This document shows, in pieces, positions 47,101 through 55,900 of a stretch of 64,000 bases of DNA. Position 1 is the stretch's first letter. Each line of letters starts with the position of its first letter. The stretch is from assembly GCA_016165875.1 (NCBI GenBank), contig JABBOT010000036.1, forward strand, positions 1,022,853 to 1,086,852, read 5' to 3'. The notes beneath the pieces were generated by a model that saw only the letters and a list, made by a program, of their open reading frames with translations, had not been told where the DNA came from and made no database searches. Both the position numbers and the translations under genes were made by a program. The DNA comes from Acanthopleura granulata (Eukaryota; Mollusca; Polyplacophora; Chitonida; Chitonidae).

Positions 47101-47792
47101 TATTTCAGTCCACAACGGTTGAGTATGTAAGACAGGTTCGCAGATCGTATTGTTTATCTTGCACCATGAGGTGACAGCTTTATCAATAGGCCTGTCTGGA
47201 CCACATTGTAGAACAACCGCTTCACCCTCCCACACGACATATACACACTTAACACTGCAGATCAATAACTTGAATGCTGTAAAACAATATTAAAGGTTTG
47301 GGTCAAAAGTTTGTGTGGGCCCCTCATCTACCGGTTAAAACTTTACTTGCAGACAATTTCCACACCTATTGTAAGATAATCGTGATTTTGAATTATTCAG
47401 AGGCAAATAAGACTTCTATAATGAGATCTCGGGATGTGGTTTACCTTGTCTGTTTTTAGTGTTGTTGAAGTACCACATGTACGGAGATCATTTCAACAGT
47501 TGACGATAACGACAGTACACAAACTTTCTTTCTAACGCATGTCTAAACCGTAACACAAATTCTCATAAAGATAACAGAATGTAACATTATCATACAGCAT
47601 ACACTCCACAAGTAACATGATTGTGTCGTTCACTACTGGCTTTCTGATTTAAATCAACAGTCTGTATGTTTTATCTCATTTCGCCACACTGTTTGATCTT
47701 GAGAAACGTTATAATAATCCAGTACCCAATGAAATCTTAAGAAGCGGCTACTTACCAACAGCATAAAGAATATGCTTGCTTGAGACCTCCAT
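22575..47792 (-). CDS. Immunoglobulin-superfamily transmembrane receptor, 13 coding exons (predicted)
   Basis: Hand-assembled gene: 47792-47756, 47276-46959, 43952-43680, 33796-33446, 31047-30934, 30464-30405, 28914-28855, 27939-27721, 26199-26161, 25781-25563, 24738-24343, 23859-23821, 23152-22575. The exons total 2703 nt (900 aa plus stop). All 12 introns are GT-AG, all are phase 1, and all donors start GTAAG. Domains in order are signal peptide (about 1-23), Ig (about 24-118), Ig (119-209), Ig (210-326), transmembrane helix (about 335-357) and a cytoplasmic tail (358-900). The tail carries pentad repeats and tyrosine motifs at Y479, Y697 and Y897. Known of the family: phase-1 symmetric Ig exons are typical of animal cell-surface receptors. 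I infer a signalling or adhesion receptor at the plasma membrane; the ligand is unknown. I do not recognise an orthologue. The least certain junctions are the exon 11 and exon 13 acceptors. Extra or alternative exons may be missed, and no polyadenylation signal was identified. Confidence 0.82.
23466..23552 (-). pseudogene. tRNA-like pseudogene or SINE head
   Basis: On the minus strand an A-box-like ATAGCCCAGTCGGT and a B-box GGGTTCGAGTCTCCC are correctly spaced, with an acceptor-like AGTTG...CCGACT pairing. The anticodon arm closes only with a 6- or 8-nt loop and the T stem has a mismatch, so it is unlikely to be a functional tRNA. It lies in receptor intron 12. Confidence 0.55.
23821..23859 (-). 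CDS. Ig receptor exon 12: 39-nt YEDI exon
   Basis: Acceptor ttttgcag, donor CCAC|gtaagt, phase 1. It encodes (E)YEDIGGLSAEDP. YEDI closely matches the pYEEI consensus for Src-family SH2 domains. It follows a KEH-ending repeat exon, as exon 9 does, so the 'repeat exon plus YE exon' module appears twice. Confidence 0.7.
24343..24738 (-). CDS. Ig receptor exon 11: long pentad-repeat exon (396 nt)
   Basis: Donor CACG|gtaagg, phase 1. The chosen acceptor (acagag|AG GCT) is the one that keeps phase 1, but its pyrimidine tract is weak, so the 5' edge is uncertain by a few residues. About 20 pentads can be laid out in register (for example VMPGI-VVPKM-HTPGK-NIPVK), decaying toward the end. It contains one Tyr in VEYKDD and ends ASVKEH. 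It is the longest member of the repeat-exon family and is probably expanded by slippage of the 15-bp unit. Confidence 0.7.
25563..25781 (-). CDS. Ig receptor exon 10: cytoplasmic pentad-repeat exon, basic (219 nt)
   Basis: Acceptor attacag, donor CGTG|gtaagg, phase 1. It encodes a lysine- and proline-rich segment with prolines at five-residue spacing (KKATP-GKTVP-KPAMP-KKPKP). The start TASKDGR aligns with exon 11 ASSTIGN and exon 8 AAASGR; the end RVKER aligns with exon 11 SVKEH. It is strongly basic where exon 8 is acidic. The role is unknown; PxxP-like spacing could bind SH3 domains (inference). Confidence 0.75.
26161..26199 (-). CDS. Ig receptor exon 9: 39-nt YEEP exon
   Basis: Acceptor ttttatag, donor GCAA|gtaagt, phase 1. 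It encodes (V)YEEPDDVLPEGA. The acidic YEEP motif resembles Src-family SH2 ligands (pYEE followed by a hydrophobic residue), but with P at +3. It is paralogous in length, phase and position to exon 12. The call rests on splice signals and that resemblance. Confidence 0.68.
27721..27939 (-). CDS. Ig receptor exon 8: cytoplasmic pentad-repeat exon (219 nt)
   Basis: Acceptor atgccag, donor G|gtaaga, phase 1 at both ends. It is acidic, with a five-residue periodicity best seen in TAMPE-GTIPG-INIPE (proline every fifth residue), matching an imperfect 15-bp repeat in the DNA. It ends DAEEH before the splice, like exons 10 and 11 (KER, KEH). The length equals exon 10. No known domain is recognised; it is probably disordered. 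Confidence 0.75.
28855..28914 (-). CDS. Ig receptor exon 7: 60-nt juxtamembrane exon, copy 2
   Basis: Acceptor tgacag, donor G|gtaaga, phase 1. It encodes GIRTGEAVSVELRTIPEITD. Four of the six differences from exon 6 change an amino acid (G/R, F/V, T/I, N/I). It lies in a tandem duplication together with the flanking intron sequence. The two exons could be used together or as alternatives, because skipping either keeps the frame. Confidence 0.76.
30080..30342 (-). mobile_element. tRNA-derived SINE, minus orientation, in receptor intron 6
   Basis: Full-length copy of the main SINE family. On the minus strand it has a tRNA-like head with A box TGGCTCAGTCGG and a degraded B box, a body with 'ggccgtacgtgggaaggtctg', and a TTTA/AAATAAAT-type tail. 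The homologous site in the paralogous intron copy (about 28790-28830) lacks it, so that copy is an empty site. Flanks AAATGAATGA and AAAATGAAAATG look like an imperfect target duplication. Confidence 0.85.
30405..30464 (-). CDS. Ig receptor exon 6: 60-nt juxtamembrane exon, copy 1
   Basis: Acceptor tgacag, donor G|gtaaga, phase 1 at both ends. It encodes GIGTGEAVSFELRTTPENTD. Exon 7 is a paralogue, differing at 6 of 60 bases by hand count. It sits just inside the membrane after the TM exon. I know of no domain of this size that matches. Confidence 0.78.
30934..31047 (-). CDS. Ig receptor exon 5: transmembrane helix
   Basis: The 114-nt exon has acceptor aatgcag and donor CGAG|gtaaga and is phase 1 at both ends. 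It gives about 23 hydrophobic residues (LLLWAALGVLLLVVILISTAF) followed by YIRSKVNLR, a basic stop-transfer flank, so the N-terminus is outside (type I). An alternative donor lies at TCAAAG|gtaaac, but it would break the uniform phase. Confidence 0.85.
33446..33796 (-). CDS. Ig receptor exon 4: third Ig domain, membrane-proximal
   Basis: The 351-nt exon has acceptor gctgtag and donor G|gtaagg and is phase 1 at both ends. It encodes EVTLTC (C233), IITW (W245) and STGTYTC (C305), followed by NSEGQDTAHINLTL: a canonical I-set domain with a long N- and D-rich C-D region (residues about 255-285) holding an NSS sequon. The exon 3/4 junction creates a Cys codon (C210). Intron 3, upstream of this exon, is 9.9 kb and full of transposon remains. 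Confidence 0.88.
34350..36090 (+). pseudogene. Polinton/Maverick-type family B DNA polymerase, decayed and truncated
   Basis: Collinear fragments in shifting plus-strand frames. In order: an INVFG segment (about 34370); a CERC zinc motif (about 34535) followed by a His/Cys partner region; a CHVC...ITGKYRGAAHNAC endonuclease-VII-like zinc motif (34781-34890); an HNLGGYD exonuclease-type motif (about 34927); a QVDLEYPE segment (about 35490), the protein-primed polymerase region; an MNNSVFGK segment (about 35823); and LMYDFYYNYM (about 36055). Several stops and frameshifts interrupt it, and the expected downstream catalytic DTDS block is absent. Family assignment rests on my knowledge of Polinton polymerases. 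It sits in receptor intron 3, opposite in sense to the host gene. Confidence 0.82.
37440..38088 (-). pseudogene. Polinton-associated structural-type protein fragment, split by an LTR
   Basis: The minus strand reads a segment from 38088 (GIYTTPSTVNAGTRVEITT...) to about 37945. It is then interrupted by LTR-like sequence and resumes at about 37735 (LRTHQLWDDSKKLFAV, VEEFLTNKYALWLDL), with a frameshift near 37550 before RRIENAGEGVTIQT. I associate this protein with Polinton-type elements but not with a named function. Stops and the insertion show that it is not functional. Confidence 0.6.
37737..37927 (-). mobile_element. LTR-like sequence, probably a solo LTR nested in the Polinton remnant
   Basis: Matches 40543-40733 over about 190 bp. 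On the minus strand it begins TGTAATTATC and ends CCTTTACA (TG...CA ends). It splits a Polinton-type reading frame. No clean target-site duplication is visible. Confidence 0.6.
38085..38335 (+). pseudogene. Polinton-associated small hydrophobic protein fragment
   Basis: The plus strand reads SDRGGIKEWVKKRLKAF, then after a one-base shift LPGIIGSVVSWVFTL and WLAENTWALIIAAG, a strongly hydrophobic stretch. I associate it with small membrane-active proteins of Polinton-type elements. It is divergent from the minus-strand fragment that starts at 38088, so the gap between them may be a former bidirectional promoter. Confidence 0.6.
38900..40391 (-). pseudogene. Ty3/gypsy-like gag remnant with an inverted middle segment
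   Basis: The minus strand starts ATGCCTAAAGAATTT at 40391 (MPKEFNVDSFLDGED). It continues through a charged Glu/Arg-rich region (about 40150-39965), then a capsid-like part at about 39600-39450 (SFESLKEAVLLEGM, VPNEVKVHLRDQ). A zinc-knuckle-like CSCHYSKSPGHLLSTC follows near 39290, with Ser where one Cys is expected. The capsid part between about 39840 and 39610 reads on the plus strand instead. Several stops are present. No protease or reverse transcriptase was found nearby. Confidence 0.7.
39610..39840 (+). pseudogene. Inverted capsid-domain segment of the gypsy gag remnant
   Basis: The plus strand reads AGAAEAYAALSIDQS, DYDTVKAVVFLACEIVPEAY and, after a shift, SGETYVDFARVKKL. This is the segment of gypsy gag expected between the N-terminal and C-terminal parts that flank it on the minus strand. 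It occupies the right place but is flipped. Confidence 0.65.
40543..40733 (-). mobile_element. LTR-like sequence next to the gypsy gag remnant (5' side)
   Basis: Homologous to 37737-37927. On the minus strand it ends CCTTTACA and is followed after two bases by TTGGGAGTTTGTCC, a possible primer-binding region, and then by gag about 140 bp further on. Its 5' boundary is obscured by a CA/TA microsatellite at 40750-40786. Confidence 0.6.
40750..40786. repeat. CA/TA microsatellite
   Basis: (CA)n passing into cgcgcatatatatatatata. It marks the edge of the LTR-like sequence. Confidence 0.9.
41615..42950 (+). other. Cluster of unassigned plus-strand ORFs in receptor intron 3
   Basis: Four consecutive plus-strand open frames lie at 41615-41959, 42085-42333, 42481-42756 and 42702-42950. 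The first has Cys-rich and Gly-rich stretches (FVCEKDGKWVVVLSG, YCPVNHEWQCKK). The third has a predicted transmembrane stretch (VCFLTTIIAAAVVVG). The last is acidic with FKAKKHDEIHVLADLK. The same-strand run is unusual for this intron and they are flanked by transposon remains. I recognise no family. They could be accessory genes of a mobile element or an unspliced host gene nested in the intron. Confidence 0.3.
43680..43952 (-). CDS. Ig receptor exon 3: second Ig domain
   Basis: The 273-nt exon has acceptor cactgcag and donor T|gtaagt and is phase 1 at both ends. Key residues are VTFTC (C143), NITW (W156) and ELVC (C191). The PxPxNxTEVTFTCxTEGGNPSP run is typical of I-set or C2-like Ig domains. 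The usual D-x-G-x-Y-x-C before the second Cys is replaced by NNQELVC, a pattern seen in nephrin/CD80-type C2 domains. It is separated from exon 2 by a 3.0-kb intron. Confidence 0.85.
46959..47276 (-). CDS. Ig receptor exon 2: first Ig domain (V-like)
   Basis: The 318-nt exon has acceptor tttacag and donor G|gtaagg and is phase 1 at both ends. It completes the signal peptide, then gives an Ig fold with VVLQC (C37), a core Trp in TSWC (W50), and DSGTFQC (C104), the last being the usual D-x-G-x-[YF]-x-C signature. Two extra cysteines (C51, C58) could form a second disulfide. NNT and NIT are potential N-glycosylation sites. Confidence 0.85.
47756..47792 (-). CDS. Ig receptor exon 1: start codon and first half of signal peptide
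   Basis: The ATG at 47792 begins MEVSSKHILYAV and the exon ends phase 1 (GTT G) before gtaagt. An in-frame TAA lies five codons upstream, so this is the first possible Met in the open frame. Joined to exon 2 it gives a hydrophobic stretch (ILYAVAFKLLICSV) typical of a signal peptide, with likely cleavage near residues 20-23. No clear TATA box is visible upstream. Confidence 0.8.
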
Positions 47793-49117
47793 GACTTGGT
47801 TGTGTTAACCGTTATCAACAGTGATCTGTCATATTTCCGGTTTTGTCACACACTAACCCACAGGAAAAATCAGGAAAAAATGCTTACAACATTCGGTACT
47901 TAGTCATTAAACATAGTCCAGATGCGCACATTGTCTATCTGGATTGCTCCTCGTCAACATGAATGTCAGTTGTAATTTCACGGAAGTAAGAAATGTTTAT
48001 TCTGTATGACATATCATTGGGGTAACGTGTTGAGCTATGAGATATTTTATACTTGAACACGCGCAGTACGAATTTGACCAGTTTCCTGTTTAGTCTTATA
48101 TTATCGGCAAGGCAAATGACAAATTCATCTGCTGTCTGTTTTGACCATGGTGGCTCGAAACAAAAATAGCGATTTTAAAAATAGCTTTTATTAATTAATA
48201 CAGAAGAATAGAACATACAGAGAATATCCTCCTAAAACCGTATTTCCTTCCTTTCTGTGGCCCAAAATGACGCATCTTATCAAATAACTAGATGCCTTCC
48301 CTACATCGTTTCAAGATATCATCATAGAATGACCTCCACTTTCTCAAAATAAATCACCTGGGATGCAAGAGGCCAGTTTCCTTTCACCGTAGAAATAACG
48401 GGAATGGGAGTATTTGCTGGGTGGATAATATTTTGCACTGTTTAATTCTAGTGGGACTAACCTTTTTCATCCATCGTTTGTTATAGTTTTTACTTGCAAA
48501 ATTAAAAGAGCCAATCACTATCCGCCCCACCATTTTCTGCATGCCTGAATCGAATTGGTGTTCTTATACCCATATACTTAACCCAACGGAGCCTAATTAG
48601 ACATGGAAATTTACATCCTAAACCAACTTTTACCACAGACACAGACAAATATTTAAATCAGCACACTGGAAAGTATTGCGATCAATTTTCACTCTACTAG
48701 GAGTTTATCTTCAGTGGTCCCTCTGGTAACAGCCGATAACAAAATTAATTAGTGAATATGATAAAAACTTCTGGTGTTATGATTGCACTTAAGATCTTAG
48801 AATTGCTGCCCTTGGACATGATACATGTAGCTACCCCAATACATCAAACAAAGAGGGCTGATTATCAGGCTGGCCGCTAATGGGCCCAAATGAAACATTT
48901 ACCTTGGGTTTTCTACCGACTGAAAACCTGATAATTAATAAGGACTTCCTCAATAAAAACTGACGCATAAAAACCTCCCGTAGTAAGTCATTTTATGACA
49001 GAAAGTCATTTCGGACGGATGCCTGTGCTGGAACTGATCAAGCCTTATCTCCAGATGCTAATCTCGAGTTTGTATCATTAGGACAATATCATATTGTCTT
49101 AGAAACAAGAAATTTTG
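47793..49117. other. Upstream region of the Ig receptor; no other gene recognised
   Basis: It should contain the minus-strand promoter of the receptor. I saw no clear TATA box or initiator and no divergent gene. Confidence 0.45.
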
Positions 49118-49345
49118 GTAACTATTTACTTATTTACTGGTTTATATCAATGGTGAGATACTCAAGTATTTCACTTATACGACAACACGACAACCACAAC
49201 CACGTCAGGTTGCCGGCAGACACGCCTAGATTTCACTAGAAAGGAAGCCATCCCCATCTTGATCTGAGCTCACAGCGCCCGCTTCGATGAGAGGCAAAGG
49301 AACCATTGCGCAGTGCTAGCAGTCTGACCACTTGGCACACTAAGA
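49118..49345 (-). mobile_element. Old degenerate SINE copy of the same family, minus orientation
   Basis: Recognisable pieces occur in order: 'actcaagtatttcacttatacgac', 'caggttgccggcagac', 'gctcacagcgcccgc', 'cattgcgcagtgctagc'. Internal gaps and many substitutions indicate an older insertion than the 63.5-kb copy. Confidence 0.7.
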
Positions 49346-49832
49346 ACCCCCAGAACCATTTTTATCAAAACTACTCCTTATTTCCATAATACAAATAAAG
49401 CAAGTTCCCCATCCTCCCACTGGATTTCATTTTAGTTATTACATGTAATATAAGAGTTGATGCCTGCAATTTTGGATGTTGAGAGATGGTCACAGTGGGC
49501 TCTTATATGGTAATGGGCAAGTATTTGACCAGCTTACCCGTATATAGTTGTATGAACTACTTCAATAAGCTTAGTCGTTCATGTAAATCTGTTTTTTCAA
49601 CCATAGAAATGGCATGTTCTGCCACAAATAGGTACTACAACTGTCACGGACAGAATTCAGGTTGGCCCTACGTCTTGATCAAAGGCACAATGTACTGCTG
49701 TACTAATATGAGGGTTAAAGGTCGCTACTTTGACAGTATCCTATGCCATTAAGATAAAACTGAGTGAACAGCCTGTGTAAACGGACTCTCATTATTTCTC
49801 GCATTATTTTAGCACGGCCAGCTGGTTAATTT

Positions 49833-50080
49833 CTTTATTTATTTATTTGATTGGTGTTTTACGCCGTACTCAAGAATATTTCTTTTATACGATGACGGCC
49901 AGCATTATGGTGGGAGGAACTCGGGCGGAGCCTGGGGCAAACCCACGACCATCTGCAGGTTGTTGCCAGACCTTCTCACGTACGGCCGGAAAGGAAACTT
50001 GCATGAGTTGGACTTGATTTCACATCGACCATATTGGCGGGACGCTTCTGGGTCATTGCGCTGCGCTAGTGTGATGGTGT
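49833..50080 (-). mobile_element. tRNA-derived SINE, minus orientation, diverged
   Basis: Same family as the 63.5-kb copy: tail ATTTATTTATTTGATTGG, then 'gttttacgccgtactcaag', body and a degraded tRNA-like head ending near 50080. No clear target duplication seen. Confidence 0.85.
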
Positions 50081-52139
50081 CATGGTGTCATGCACTGCAC
50101 TCCCCGTCTATCTCTATAGCATACATGTACATATGGAAATATCATTATTTTTGCTTCGAGCCCACAGTTCTTTGCTTAGCATCAGCAAGGCTCATCCCCT
50201 GGCCATATAGGACATACAATTCAACACTGATATAAAACTTGTTTTCACAGCACATCTGCTATTTAGTTGTAAAAGACACGAAATGCTCTGCAATGGTGTC
50301 TGTCCCTCTGAAACATTTTAAACATTTTGTGTTTCAGAGCAACCGACAGGTGAATTGATGTGGCCAGCCAGCCTCAGAAACTACCAGGGAGAGAAATCAC
50401 TTCATTTGGAAATAAGGAAGAGTCCAAGCTTTCTAGATACCATCTAGTTGTAAAAGCACAACGTTTGCCAGGTAGAGAAGATCAGGCTGCAGGTACGTGT
50501 GATTGTTACTTCATGAGTCTTACTTACTTACTGACATCTTCATGATGTGGTAACAAAACGGATCGGTTGTAAATTTGCTTTCTTCTCGCCTAAGAATTAA
50601 ACAAAACTATGAACTTAAATGATGGACATCTTATTTAAGAAAACCTGTATTTGTTGTTTGGTAAGCAGTCCATTAGTAAGAATTCCTGCCGATTTGTTCT
50701 CCTGCTCTCACACCCACTTCCTCCAGTAATAATTAATTAATTTTATACAGTTAGAAAACTTCACATGGCCACATTAATCAAATGGATAAAGAAAAATATT
50801 TTATCTGTTTTTTGGTTGATTTTTTTCTTATTTTCCAGACCTGACTGCCCTAGAAGAAAGCTTTTCATTCCACACATACCTTGAGGATGTCTGAATGAAA
50901 CAGGCCATTAGCTAAGAGCATATTTGGCAAAATTGTCCGAAGTCTGGTTATACTTAACATTTATAACAACGTATAATGTTCATTGCCTGGGATATAAGCT
51001 CGAACTTCACATAACTGAACACAAAACGTTCGTTTTGCTGACACACTAGGCATTACGCTGATATATGAATGAACACAAAAAAGCATGCCTTCTATTGGCT
51101 ACATGATGCTTGAAGCCCATAAGTTTGTAGGTCTTTTCTTTAGTTGGCTAATCCGGTAACAGGGTAAGGAGCGTTAAGTGACAGCTCTGGGTTGTTTTCT
51201 CAGCTATGAAAGCCGCTGGCGCCACCATATTTCTACTATCGACCAAGTACGTTGGTCTTTTCATAATACACTTTTATATACTTTGATTCGTTGCACTCTA
51301 CGGAAGTTATACGGCTTCCTCGGCTCTTCACTCGGTATGAGCACAACTGTCGTATTGTCTAGCAGTCATGACTTTAGCCATCAAGGCGATAAAGCTTCGC
51401 TTTGATTGGTTTCACACTATGCTTGGCTTGCGTGCGACCAATCAGAACAAAGCTTTTCGCTGTGACCTGTTACGGGATTCGTTCGACTTAGAAAAAACCT
51501 ACAAACTTACGGATTTCGGGCTTCGTGTAGCTAAGATGAAGCATGTTTATGTGTTTATTTATACACCAACGTAAAGCTGAGTGTGGCAGCTTTTGAACGA
51601 ACGTCGTTTAGTCGAGATTGGACTATGTTTTCGTGTTTTATGTCCAGTTATGCAAAGTCAGGGGTTATGTCCTAGGGATTTAAGCTACGTGTATGTACCT
51701 GAGCCTGAGCCTGGACATGTCAATATTGCTTTTATTCCTTGATATTTGAAAATGTAAATAATTGTGTTTGTATCCCTTCTGAACAAGTTTTGTTTCTTTG
51801 CTGATTCATTTGAATTGTAGTAAATGTTATTTCAATTCAAGATTTTCAGTTTATCACGTTAGTGGTGAGAAACACACCTTATGATTTGGGGATATGCGTT
51901 ATGACGTAACGTATATTATCTTCTTAAATACAAGGCCTGGATGACAACTCTAAGGGAAGTGCTGTTGTCGTAAGGGAAGACAGATTTGTTTTTGAAAATC
52001 TCATTAGAATGCTCTGCTCGAAATAGCTCACGGTAATACGCCATATAAGCCAGAATAATATATGTCTTCCCCAGTCAGGCGCTTTCTTTTGGCTATTTAT
52101 ATTGATGGCGCTTTGTGCACCAGTGGTTTGGGGATATTT
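50081..52139. other. No gene recognised
   Basis: Short ORFs only. A stretch at 50340-50494 has good-looking splice edges (gtttcag, gcag|gtacgt) but all frames are interrupted near its start. Confidence 0.45.
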
Positions 52140-52380
52140 TGTCAGATGTTTGTGGTCAGTCCCGTCAAGTTAATTGTGGTCACGCCGGTCAGACTGACCA
52201 AGTTATTTGTAGTAATATTGGTCAATCCAACCATAACTATTTTGGTCGAAGATGGACTTGGTCTACTCGACCAAAAAATCTGTGTCGAGGAAGAGACCAG
52301 GAAACTTTCGGTGGATGACGTCTACAGCGAGATTGCTTGGTCAATGCCTTTTGGGTGTGGTTTTGACCAAGTCCTTCCCA
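52140..52380. other. Cluster of TTGGTC / GACCAA motifs
   Basis: About ten GGTCA/GACCA-type words in both orientations occur within about 240 bp, for example 'ggtcagactgaccaag', 'attggtcaatcc', 'cttggtctactcgaccaa', 'cttggtcaatgc' and 'tttgaccaagtcc'. Spacing is irregular. It may be a decayed short repeat or a regulatory cluster; the overlapping ORF is probably incidental. Confidence 0.4.
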
Positions 52381-52495
52381 TACTGTATTGTTACAGTTTT
52401 TGTACAGTTTAAACGAAACCTGTTCAAGGGTAGACTACATCATGGTACATGTAAACCATGTGTATTATCGATTTTCAATTTACCTTATTGGTTGT

Positions 52496-52520
52496 CGGTC
52501 TGTCTGTCTGTCTGTCTGTT
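52496..52520. repeat. CTGT tetranucleotide microsatellite
   Basis: Five to six consecutive (ctgt) units. Confidence 0.9.
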
Positions 52521-52724
52521 CATCGATCATAAGTTAACATTCCCTTCAAAATGCTGTTTCTGTTACAGTTTTTGTCCAATTTCAACAAAAACTGAGACAA
52601 GAAAGTGTTAAATCAATATATACTATTCGCAAGACCGATTTTTTATTTCAAGGGTATGTTTACTGTCTGTGTGATCAAGCAGTTCTTTACATCTGCTGCA
52701 ATTCCTGAACCTTTTGCCCTATTT

Positions 52725-52928
52725 CAATTCATTTATCTATTCGATCAGTGCTTTGCGCCGAGCTCAATGATATTTTACTTATACGACGACGGCCAGCATT
52801 ATGATGGGAGGAAACCGCGCAGAGCCTGGGGGAAACCCACGACCACCCGCAGGTTGTTAGCAGACCTTCCCCCGTACGGCCGGAGAGGAAGCCAGCATGA
52901 GCTGCGACGGCATTTATGAGAGGCACGG
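52725..52928 (-). mobile_element. tRNA-derived SINE, minus orientation, lacking most of the tRNA head
   Basis: Tail and body match the family (cgacggccagcattatg, gtacggccggagaggaagcc). The sequence diverges after 'agcatgagctg', so the promoter-bearing end is deleted or replaced. Confidence 0.85.
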
Positions 52929-55900
52929 AAACCAAACGCCGCGAAGGCACCCGAACCAAACACAGGACACAGGTGTAGTGTAGACTAAAATACGTACATC
53001 GTAGCACTAAATTGCAATTCTAATTGTCCTGAGTGTATTTCGTGCAAGGAAGATGCGCCAGGGTTTATGGGGTGGGGGGGGGGAGGGGTGGGGATAAAAA
53101 TACCCGGTCATTTCATAACGTGGTCAATCTAATTTTTCTGATCCCAATACATTTTTTGTTTCCAGTTTATACAAATTGGGGAACTTTAATTTTCCTTATT
53201 TATCGATTCTCCGCACGATGTCTGCTCTTTTCACATTTTATTCTTACGCAATGCAATAAAACTATATCTGTGGGTGTAAACAGGAGAGGGCCCCGATTAT
53301 GATTTTTAACCGGCCCACAATGGGTTATACATTAGGGTTTTGTCAACACAAACTGCATTTCCAATTACGGGCTGAAATTACTTAATGAAAATTGCATGAA
53401 TAAAAATCTTTCCAGCGGTGTTGAGATCAATGAGGATGAGGTGTACGCCTGTCGCCTGATATCGCATTAGTGTCCTTTTTCTGATCATTAGTGCTAAACA
53501 TCCGGGTAATGAGCCGTCTAGTGGACACGCTTGTTTTGAGCGAAAGCTGTCAGGAATCTTTTTGTTTCTTGTTTTTTTTTATTTCAACAAATATTTGCCA
53601 ATATACAACTGAGTATATAATCCAATGTACATTGCTATACAATATACAATGCAGTTATAAAAAAGATACACTGCACTACACATTACACTCCTGATTAGTG
53701 TTTGTAGATATACATATGCAAATGAATAAACACCTCCAGACAGATTAACTCATTTCTGATACCACTCATACAGGAAAATGAATCTGAGCACGACGAAAGA
53801 AACAAAATACTTACACTTGAACAGAAACATGGACAGAAAACCATTTTACTTATCTGCTTTTATCAATCGGGAGTTTTATTCAATAAAATTATGTAATTCC
53901 CATTTCTTGTTGAATTTCACTGCGTCGTCGTTAAGTTTAGCCATAACCTTTGTACTGTTCTTGAACTAGGTATATTATCGAGTTAATGTAAAGAATCCTA
54001 TTTTTGAATTTATTATATATATATATTTCTTGGATTGTGTGGTAAAAGTATTTGGTAGACGTTCCTCTCTTCCCCTTCTGTCTGATGTGTGATGTTTAGG
54101 TCCCGTACTTGGGCGTACAACGCTTTTGTTTGATAGACAACAGTGGTGGGCAACACTTTTCCGAACCATTATTCTTAACTCTGAAAAACTATTTCACAGG
54201 GGCGTTTTGTTTGACACATGTTAAGCTTGTCCGCACTGTCCACACTGGCTATATATTACGTTATTCAGGAAAGCCTGTGGCAACGGCAGAAGAAACACAG
54301 ATTCAGCAGAAAATCCTCAAAATGAGAGCAAACAGCTGACGTCATCCTTTTTACCTATTCACATTGAAAACCCTACACATGACTTTCATTTTTAAGAAAG
54401 ACGTTTTGTTAATACCTACACGGCAGTTTTAACGTCGGCTTCTGCTTTCACGGCCGCTTACACTGCATATCAGTGTGGGCTTCACTCTGAGTTTTATCTG
54501 TCTACAGGCATGTAACATATGAACAGATCGGTAAGGATGTCGTCAGGTCTTCCAAGTACAAAGTTATGGAAATACACCGTGTTTAAAATTGGTCATCTTT
54601 TTTCTATAATGTTTTTTACTTATGCATTTAGCAGCAGCAGAGGTGATCAGATAAGGCGGAGATCTGGCGCACAGCTAATGCGTCAAACCGGCCCAAAAAG
54701 TAATGTTTTCTTACATTTTTTTTTACTTTTTTACAATTTTAAAACATGTAATGCATGACATGTACACATATAATGTCATATATTATAGTCAACTTAAAAT
54801 GCCTCAATGTTTATTGTTACTACATGTACTTACCGACGGCGTGTTCAGAATCTCTGAAACGCTGCTTTATAACTGTATCTAATTCCGGTTAACCCGGGGC
54901 TTGGGGCCGCATGTTTATCGTGTTGAGTGTGATCGCCACGTTTGATATATGAGCAGTCCGATATAAAATAAATGTATATTTGGGCAGAAAAAGTACAAAC
55001 TGAAGTCACGGTAATTTTGTCCATCTTGTTTTACCACTGTACACTAATTTGGCAAATGGGCCTCCCAATTTGATAATGACACTTTGTGTCGGAAGACAAA
55101 CTAAGTGTTTACCGCAAATGACAGTTTCTTGGGAAACACAAAATTGTGCTCATACTCCTATCATTATACACAGGAAATGTGTAACCAAGTGCGACACATT
55201 GCGTATATCCAACTCTAATCCAGTGCAAGTTCTTAGAACCAGAAAACAGAGTAGGCTTTCGTACATATAACCAAGTTACACACACCAGGGATATATCCTA
55301 ATATAAGAGATTACGTGTATAAAAACAAGCATAATACATTACATATATATATTTCAAGGTCTAATTCCACACAGCATGTTCATACAACCAGATACAACAC
55401 AGTAGGCGTACTTTAGTACAACCCTGTTCGGCACAGCAGACCCACATGTTCATGTACAAAACCAAGTATAACACATTACGGTGTACGTGTATAGAATCAT
55501 GAAAAGCACGTGTTTGGATAGAACCGATTCACGCTTTCCTCGATGGGATCTGATTTTAGATCACACTAAGGTCAAAGATGTCATGCTTAATTCATTGAAA
55601 TGGGTAGCTCATAGTAATATCTAGGATGCTACACTTATAAACATCTTAGATAAGATCAGTTCCAGTTATATGTAGCTAGTAAGTGGACTTGTTTAAAATA
55701 AGTTGAAAAAGGCTTTGAATTTACGAGGTGAAATCTCTGCTTTGACGGTTTTCATGACCGTGATGTTGCCTTTGTGTTTGACAGGCAGAATTATTCACAA
55801 TATCCGCAATATATTTACTTGGGGTGATCAAATGGAAAACCGATTAATCTTGATTAAGCGCGGCTGGACGAGACGAGATGACATGTACATTGTACAACGT

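Noticed and set aside
50340..50494. Internal exon with tttcag acceptor and gtacgt donor
   Set aside because: All three frames meet a stop close to the acceptor or within the segment, so no frame runs from acceptor to donor.
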